Notes under the pieces: generated by a model | What the model was told of the DNA's origin: nothing | Seen by the model: only the letters and a program-made list of their open reading frames with translations | Databases searched by the model: none | Part shown: one piece after another, positions 57,481-64,000 of the stretch | Position numbering within the stretch: position 1 is the first letter of the stretch | Layout of the letters: the number at the start of each line of letters is the position of its first letter | Made by a program: the position numbers and the translations under genes | Assembly (NCBI GenBank): GCA_050084515.1 | Contig: CM114273.1 | Location: forward strand, 12,648,001-12,712,000 | Length of the DNA stretch: 64,000 bases | From: Blasia pusilla | Lineage: Eukaryota > Marchantiophyta > Marchantiopsida > Blasiales | Direction of reading: 5' to 3'

Positions 57481-60400
57481 TGCCTAGTTTACTCTATTAA
57501 TGCTAGCGAGATGGGTCTCTTGCACCCGCCCTTCCCTTTTTTTTCCCATACTAAAGAAGAGTGCAATGCTATCATGCTCTAGGTTTTGGAATGGTATTGT
57601 TAGGGTAGGTTTTCGGGGGAGATTTTTCAAGCACCGGTCTTTCGAGTAGATTTTACATAATGTAGCGAGGCATGAAATGCATACTCCCAAGATTTTATGG
57701 CTTTGGTATTATTGATATGTGTCATAGAATCTCAGGTGGACAATTTTAATATTTATGCTTGTATTTTCTACTCGTAAAATTTGAGAAAGGGCCCGTCCAC
57801 AAATATAACCCTATAAAAGTACCATTATTGGCACATGATCTCAAAAACACCAAGATATGAACACTTCCTTTCCATGCCCTTTCTACAAAATGGAGAAGAA
57901 CGTCAATGAAGTGCATAGCATGGACATCGTCGCGTGTGCAATATGCACAAGTGCCCCTTTTTCCCATTCTTTCTAATGGTGCTTGGATGACTTCCATTTG
58001 TACTAAATAACCTATTTAAAATTGAAATTGGTAAAGCTTTTGTGTTTCAAGGTCAAGGATTCCCATATTGGAGCTTTTCAAATCTAGGTCTTTCATATTG
58101 TACCTTCCATATAAAGATCATGTTATTTAAGCATAATATACCAATGTGTTGCCTACATGGAGGCACTTTCTACTCATGAAGAAAATGTGTCTCATCAAAT
58201 ATTCTAAATGTACGTATGAATCCTACTTTGAACTCAACAGGGGCTATTAGGGGCTACTACAGTTATTTTAAAAATTGGTGAATCTTATCTAAAATCCGTT
58301 CGATTGTCATGTTTCAACTCCCTTTGGATACATATTACACATTATCTGATTATAAGTGAGAAGTTAATATCCAAGATATTATCCTCCCTTAGGATCTCAC
58401 GTGTTGTCCAATTGTGAAGTGATGATCCTATCATGATCTTATCCATTGGATGATATCTAATAGTACACATGAGAGGGACTTCTATGTGTAGAATGAGAAA
58501 CTCCATTCCAAATGAGATTCTTTCATGAAAACTAATTTATCTATAATGAAAGAGGTTGAAGTGGTGGTAGTAGGGCCGTTGATGGAGACAATTTGGGCAC
58601 ATATAGCCGCCTAGGGAAGATATCCATGAGGAGTTGAAATGATCATTGATCATGATGGGAATGATTGAAATCAAATTTTTGATTGGTATAAGGCCACTAA
58701 TATAATTTGTCTTCTTCATATCCAAGATATATGGATAAGTGGGTAGGGGTGTGTTCATTTTGTCTTGGATTTTGCATGTCGTCTTAATACATGCCCACTA
58801 TAATAAGATATTTTTATTTCCTTCACCATAAATTGAATATTTTTTGGAAGTACACAAATAGGCTTTTCAAACTTGTTGAAGCATGCAAGATCACGCTCAT
58901 TTTCTATGTTAAGATAATGCAATGAATGGATAAGTTTTATTTGGAATATGTACTATGTTGTAAATGCTTGCCATGAACGTTGTCTTGTAGGATTGTCCTT
59001 TAGCTCTTGCACGATTTTTAAATTGAACTTGATCCCTCTTATGGTCTTTCTCTTGAATTTTATTAAAACATTTGGATACCCTTACTTTAAACCAAAAAGG
59101 AAATATCCATTTTTATATTAGTAATAGAGGATATCATTTTGATTTTTCTAACATCTCCAATGCTCAAGAAATATTGTCATGCAAGGGAAAACTTCTCATT
59201 CGTGTAGAAGGAATATGATCATGTGATAAGTTGTAGCATGAACAAATAAAGAGAATCGGGTTTTGAATTTGACATAGGTTTACTACATACATCACACAAG
59301 TTGGATGTTAACACCCTTCGTATTGGATAATTTATTCTTACAATTACCTTGTATAATATCTAGGTCTATGTTACTATGTAAAGTGAAAATAAAATATCCA
59401 TACGAGAAAAGAAAATCTCAACAAGATCAACAATTTTTTGCATCTATGAGATAATCATTGGAAATTAGATAATAAAATAGTTTTATATTAATTAACACTT
59501 ATGGTATATCGTGTACTTTATATTAAAATTATATTTTCATCCTATTCTTCAAAGATTCTCCCAAAAAAGATCATAAGTTTCAAAAGGCAGTAAAATAATT
59601 GGATCGAATTTTTAACGTCATAAAAAAAACCTCAAATACGGATATATTTTATATAGTACTTTAGAGAAACTTTGATGTAGATAAATGATGTGCTTTAGAA
59701 AAATGGGATAGGTGACACACCACGCTTGCATATGGACAAAGTTCGTGTTCATGGATATGTCCATATTCGTAGACTTACATCCGTCCAATAGAAGGACTAG
59801 CTTGTTCATGTGGGCCCTATCTCTAGGGATTCTCCACCTTCAATTCACTCATCTCTCCAATTTCCTTCGTGATCCTCATTTCTCAATTCTTCCTCCTTCC
59901 ACCTCCACTCCCTCCCGCCTCATAGCCCCGCACGCCCTTCCCCTGCCTTCCACCATGAACTATAAGTGTGGGCCCCATCTTTTGCAATCAATATCCGTGG
60001 ACATGTCCAAACTTGTCCGTCAGATGAACAAACTTGTCCATTTTTGTGCAACCACGTGGCACAAAAACATGATGGTCCATAGGATTAGGAAGATATATAG
60101 AAAGCGTGTAAGAAATAATGTGCATGATCGACAAGGAGAAGATTAGAGAGACCTTATCTCATTGGTCCTCGATGTAGGAGGAGAGAATCAATCAAGAGTA
60201 CATAAAGAGGCGAGAAAAGTCTTAGGAGACATTGTTATCCTCTCAAACTAAGGTCTTTCTTTTGATACATGTATGTCACATTCTAGTTCGTTGACTTGTA
60301 ACGTTTTGTTGTATCAATGATGTGGGGTATCAATTTGCTATTTTGGGCCAAGTAATATGTCGACCAAGTCAGTGGTCATTGTGTGACTTGTGTGCACAAG

Positions 60401-62699
60401 TTAGTTACCATTTTTTACATAGTTTTGGGGGAAGAGTTATTTTGGCTCTTCCCAAGGATAGCAAAGGTGGGGATATAGCTCTCACAAGCCATCTTTATCA
60501 TGCTTTGCATATGCACGATTCATCTTTTTAGGTTTTGGTAGGAGCTTGAGTGTTACAGTCCAGATTCCCTCATTGCACATAATGGATGTGGCTTGCTCAC
60601 TATATGTAGATTTGAGAGTGGAGTTGCTATATGAGCCATTTTACTTCGATTTTACTTTAGAAAGATAGATAGAGAAAGGAGGAAATTCATTGTAGGTGTC
60701 CAAGTAGATAACCGAGCTGCCCTATTGGAGAGCCCATTAACAAAAAATTTTAAGAGTTATTTTTATTTTCCATTCAAACCTCCATGCACGAAAGCATTTC
60801 CCATTTTTCATAAATGGTTGACCAACGTATGTCTTAATAATTGCTAAACTTAGTGTTTTAATCGATAAGTACATAATTTGTTCCCTAAGGGAACTAAATT
60901 ATCATTCAATTATTCTAATTAAACTAACAATAAGAATTCTCTCAACGATTCTTCAAGTACAAAGGTCTTCATCTCTAACAAGTTATATTCTTATATCGAG
61001 TCTTCCTTCAGGAGTTATCAAATATCTCTCAAACACTCTCTCTAATAGGATAATCTCTCTATCAAGCGCGTAAAGCAAGTCGTTAACAAGGAGAAGGAGA
61101 CTAGAAAAAGGATCTTTTGTGGCTAGGAGTTAATCCATCTTTGAAGGGTGCACTTTGTCTAACAAAGTGCAATCACTCATCCAAGAACTCTTCTATTCCT
61201 CTCAACCCAAAAACTCACAAGCACTATATTCATGCATATCCAATTAATCAAATCAAGATCGTCTCCTCCAAATACATAGTATAATCATATAGAAATTGCA
61301 CTGCATCATCAAGAGGTCGAGAGGTCCTTGAATATGTTCTTGATCTCCTCCTAGCTATGGTTGAGCCTTTACAATGACCTCCTCAACAAGGATTGGTCAA
61401 AATGCTCCCTACTACTTCCTACATTGTCTTTTTATACTACTCTTACATCATCATTCTCTCAAGATGTGAAAAGATCTCTAATCAGCCTCCTTCCCATTGT
61501 AAGTGACTAACTATATCAATGACTCTCCTACATCCATCTCCATGATCCCTTCTTATCCTCTTCCCTACCAAGTTCCTAAAAATCCTACTTCTAAAGATTC
61601 TCGCAATGAGGCATCTCTAACTACTTGAACTAATCTACTTTCCTAACCATGAGTCTTCCCCAAAGATTTCTTCTTACAAAGTCTTTTTCAATGGTCTTTC
61701 TCAAAGGTAATCTCTCTTGGTAATTTGCACAATCCTCGTGAAGTATTTTTTCCAAAATCCTCACAAAAAGTCTTTGCGGCGTACTTTTGGATTTTTCTTC
61801 TAATGTAGTCTTTTCAAAAGATATTCATCTTCACAAACCTGCCTTTGCAAAGACCTAAGAGTCTTCGTGAAGAGTCCTTTTTTGGACACGTTCTAAGTCT
61901 TCATCTTTGCACTCTTCGTTCGCGTTCCTAAAATTAAAATTTCTTTGCAAAGACCTGAAAAGTATCTTTGTTCTACCTCTTCTCCGTAGGGCCTCAATTC
62001 TAAATAGTCTTCACTTGGATTTATTCCACCATTCTTCATAAAGACTCTTCAACAAAGACTCCTTCCTAAAGTACTTTTCTACCTTCTAGAGTACTTCCTT
62101 AAAGCAATTTTATCTCAAAAAACATCTTTGTACCCCTATATAACTTCTTAAAACTTCTTAGTATTGCACGTATGGTAGTAGTATAGTTTTGTGAAGTAGT
62201 GCTTGGATGCAGTGTATAGGTAGGTGTGGTAAATGTCTAGGAATCAATGGAGAAAATCTGATAAAGAAGTACAGAAAGGAGAACAAAAATCAAGGGAAAA
62301 CTCTAGCTCCTATAGGGGCTCATCAAGTAAAGCACTAGGTGGCTAATCATGACAAGCAACCAGATCGCTGCTTTAGAAGGAGCCGCAGGGCGCAATAAGG
62401 GCTAGCTTGTCATACATCTAGTGGCCAAGTGTGAGATGCAAGAAACTTGGACGTTTGGTGGATAGGGCCGTATTGTGGGCAAACGGAGTAGATAGACATG
62501 GTGGTCATGCCAAATGCCTATACTTTTGAGTTGGGGCCATGCAGATATAGTCAACTAAGCCTGTACCGTCATCCGGGGTCTAAAATATGGGAGATAGGGA
62601 TCTGACATTGAAGGAGGCCAATTTTAGAATGACTAGCACAAATCTACTTTTATGTGATCTGACTAGCCCGACCCCTTCATAGCACGTAAACATAGAGAT
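57481..62699. other. AT-rich, no recognisable gene
   Basis: About 5 kb of AT-rich DNA. The minus strand at 57746-58760 has short frames (CAYCTRDDVHAMHFI) that faintly recall a zinc-binding LINE tail but cannot be supported. A 144-codon plus frame at 59712-60146 is open but of unknown kind. Between 61.65 and 62.10 kb phrases based on TTTGCAAAGACCT and AAAGTCTTTG recur in both orientations. Confidence 0.5.
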
Positions 62700-62935
62700 G
62701 ATTGTATAAAAAATGTCTCCAAAGTAAATCAAGTAGCATCCAAGCTCTCATGCTCAATGTGTCTTTTTTTCTCATGTCAAACTACACCCACTCACAAGGT
62801 ATGGAAGATCATCGCTCCAACGCCTCATGCCAAGAGGTTCAACAAAGAGAAAATGAACTCCAAAGTTTACTCTTCTTGGTAAGACCCTTCCGGGTCTTCC
62901 CTCTCCCTTGTAGAAAACTCCTAAGTAAGCATGAT
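62700..62935 (+). repeat. Partial R1 copy
   Basis: AAATGTCTCCAAAGTAAATC, CTCATGTCAAACTACACCCA, CCTCATGCCAAGAGGTTCAA and CAAAGAGAAAATGAACTC match the leader part of R1 (20080-20290) with a short internal deletion. Confidence 0.55.
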
Positions 62936-63364
62936 TGATGGAATACGAAACTCCCACATATCTACCACCATGGAGAAGAAAATTTTGGGTCAACGGGGCT
63001 TGTTCAACCTACACCCTTTTTTTAGCCCTCACAAGGTATGTATGGCTTAGGCCAGGATAGGGAGGGCTCAAGCCCAAGTAGTACAGGCTCAAGCATATCC
63101 TATTTGTGCGGGTCTTGATTCCGCCCAATGAAGGCTCTACCTGCCATGCGAGCCTGGTTGTAAGCTTGACGCTGACTATAAAACGGGTGTAAGGTGAGCA
63201 AGCTCGTATCTACATTACATACAAGGCATGCTCAAGTACTGGCCTCGGGTACTTGGTGTTGGATTCTCAACATCCACTTCTCTGAGCACCATTAATCTGA
63301 TCGGCCCCCTTGTATGAGGAGAAGCCTAGATTGATGGTTCCGACTTAGACGTCGAAGGAGTCAT
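62936..63364. other. No gene seen
   Basis: Contains GGCTC/GAGCC-rich phrases at 63030-63220 similar in style to 29.64-30.02 kb; otherwise nothing recognised before the copia LTR. Confidence 0.5.
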
Positions 63365-63680
63365 TGTAATATAACGTAGGTGGTTTCTGAAGTAGCGTTA
63401 CTAGGATTATCTAACCCTATATTGCGTCGCGGAGGTCCGGAGGCACAACCTTCGGAATATTTTTCTATTATTAGAAATGAAGAAAAATAGGTAAAAAACC
63501 CTAGTTTCTCGAGTAGTGAAATAGTCAAGAGCCGTAGCGGTAGCGCATTCTCGTATGTCGAGTTATCTCCATGTTCAAGTTCTATCAAAGCTCTTCTGTG
63601 AGCGCACGGACGGACTAGGTCACTTTGTATCTCTAAGTTTTGTAAAGATTTCAGTGATTTTTTCACTTTCTATTTTGTCA
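63365..63680 (+). repeat. Ty1/copia 5' LTR (start inferred)
   Basis: Runs from TGTAATATAACG to TTTTGTCA, 316 bases, with TG...CA ends. The right end is supported by the primer site two bases on; the left end is inferred from the TG and a plausible length. The 3' LTR lies outside the window. Confidence 0.6.
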
Positions 63681-63682
63681 TA

Positions 63683-63694
63683 TGATATCAGAGC
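63683..63694 (+). promoter_or_regulatory. Copia primer binding site (initiator tRNA-Met type)
   Basis: TGATATCAGAGC differs by one base from TGGTATCAGAGC, the usual plant copia primer site complementary to the 3' end of initiator tRNA-Met. It starts two bases after the LTR. Confidence 0.75.
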
Positions 63695-63754
63695 AATAGG
63701 TTTTCCAATATTTTGTATCTGGCGATCTAGTATGTTTGCACAAAATCTTGAGAG

Positions 63755-64000
63755 ATGGCTACTTCTTTGTCAGTTCGTGCTCACCCTCCTCTGCTGGATG
63801 AAGGAAAGTTAGATGGGTCTAACTATACATTGTGGAAGTTCAAAATGGTTCAAAATGAGAACTGTCCTCGAATCATTTGAGATCTGGGAGACGACCATAG
63901 GGGTCGATTTGAATCCATAAGCTCCTTTGAAATCTGTGTGTTCATCTTCATCTAGTGATATCGATCCTGTTGTATTGTTGGCATGGAAACGCAGAAAGGC
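63755..64000 (+). pseudogene. Copia gag start, frameshifted, runs off the window
   Basis: ATG at 63755 opens MATSLSVRAHPPLLDEGKL and DGSNYTLWKFKM, the usual start of a copia gag (binding region before a Tyr-x-x-Trp). A tandem duplication (TTCAAAATGGTTCAAAATG, about 63839-63857) adds ten bases and shifts the frame to a stop at 63878. The continuing frame reads RTVLESFEIWETTIGVDL, then SSDIDPVVLLAWKRRKA at the window end. Apart from this and one TAA it looks well kept, so this is one of the younger elements here. Confidence 0.8.

Noticed and set aside
57746-58760. LINE tail with zinc knuckle on the minus strand
   Set aside because: CAYCTRDDVHAMHFI is suggestive, but no RT or conserved spacing could be found in any frame.
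59712-60146. 144-codon plus-strand ORF
   Set aside because: AT-rich surroundings, no motif and repeated ATGTCC/GGACAT phrases suggest non-coding repeat DNA.

Overview
This window looks like a land-plant nuclear genome (streptophyte lineage; I cannot fix it further). It is almost entirely a graveyard of transposable elements. The plant signature comes from a CACTA/En-Spm TNP2 transposase, Helitrons whose Rep/helicase genes are split by GT...AG introns, Ty1/copia and Ty3/gypsy pieces, endonuclease-type LINEs, and a fragment resembling the PHD region of plant EDM2-like proteins. I found no intact host gene. Nearly every recognisable reading frame carries stops or frameshifts.

Layout. 0.4-2.0 kb (+): two weak transposon-associated protein fragments. 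2.2-3.7 kb (-): CACTA transposase remnant. 5.3-8.3 kb (-): EDM2-like PHD fragment and two unknown ORFs, one of which has a partial copy at 42.2 kb. 9.6-9.8 kb: long (GA)n. 10.1-15.0 kb (-): degenerate LINE split by about 1.2 kb of foreign DNA. 17.0-17.6 kb (+): copia RT relic. 19.06-19.95 kb (-): 3' end of a Helitron. 20.0-23.9 kb (+): 5' half of a Ty3/gypsy element (leader, gag, protease) followed in line by a cytosine-C5 DNA methyltransferase-like domain. 24.4-25.8 kb (-): a second Helitron type. 29.4-29.6 kb: short non-autonomous Helitron candidate. 30.0-31.4 kb (-): C-terminal part of another non-LTR-type protein. 32.2-32.5 kb: (CA)153. 32.9-34.9 kb (+): copia gag-protease-integrase. 35.0-36.9 kb (+): unknown transposon-like protein. 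37.4-39.7 kb (+): gypsy RNase H-integrase ending in a PHD finger. 39.9-40.6 kb: inverted copies of the gypsy leader/LTR-like repeat. 46.0-54.5 kb (+): a near full-length Helitron with plausible termini, zinc finger, Rep and PIF1-type helicase. 54.6-62.7 kb: no recognisable gene. 63.4-64.0 kb: 5' LTR, primer binding site and gag start of a copia element running off the end.

Most interesting: a gypsy element fused to a DNA methyltransferase-like domain (motifs DLFGG, GWPC, ENV) and, in a second gypsy piece, an integrase carrying a C-terminal PHD finger. Together these suggest a retrotransposon lineage that encodes both a chromatin reader and a DNA-methylation writer. In the methyltransferase-bearing element nearly all premature stops are TAG, mostly where Gln (CAG) would be expected; in the large Helitron the stops are mainly TGA where Arg (CGA) would be expected. 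Both fit decay by deamination of methylated cytosine, in CHG and CG contexts respectively. All readings were made by eye; no database search was run.
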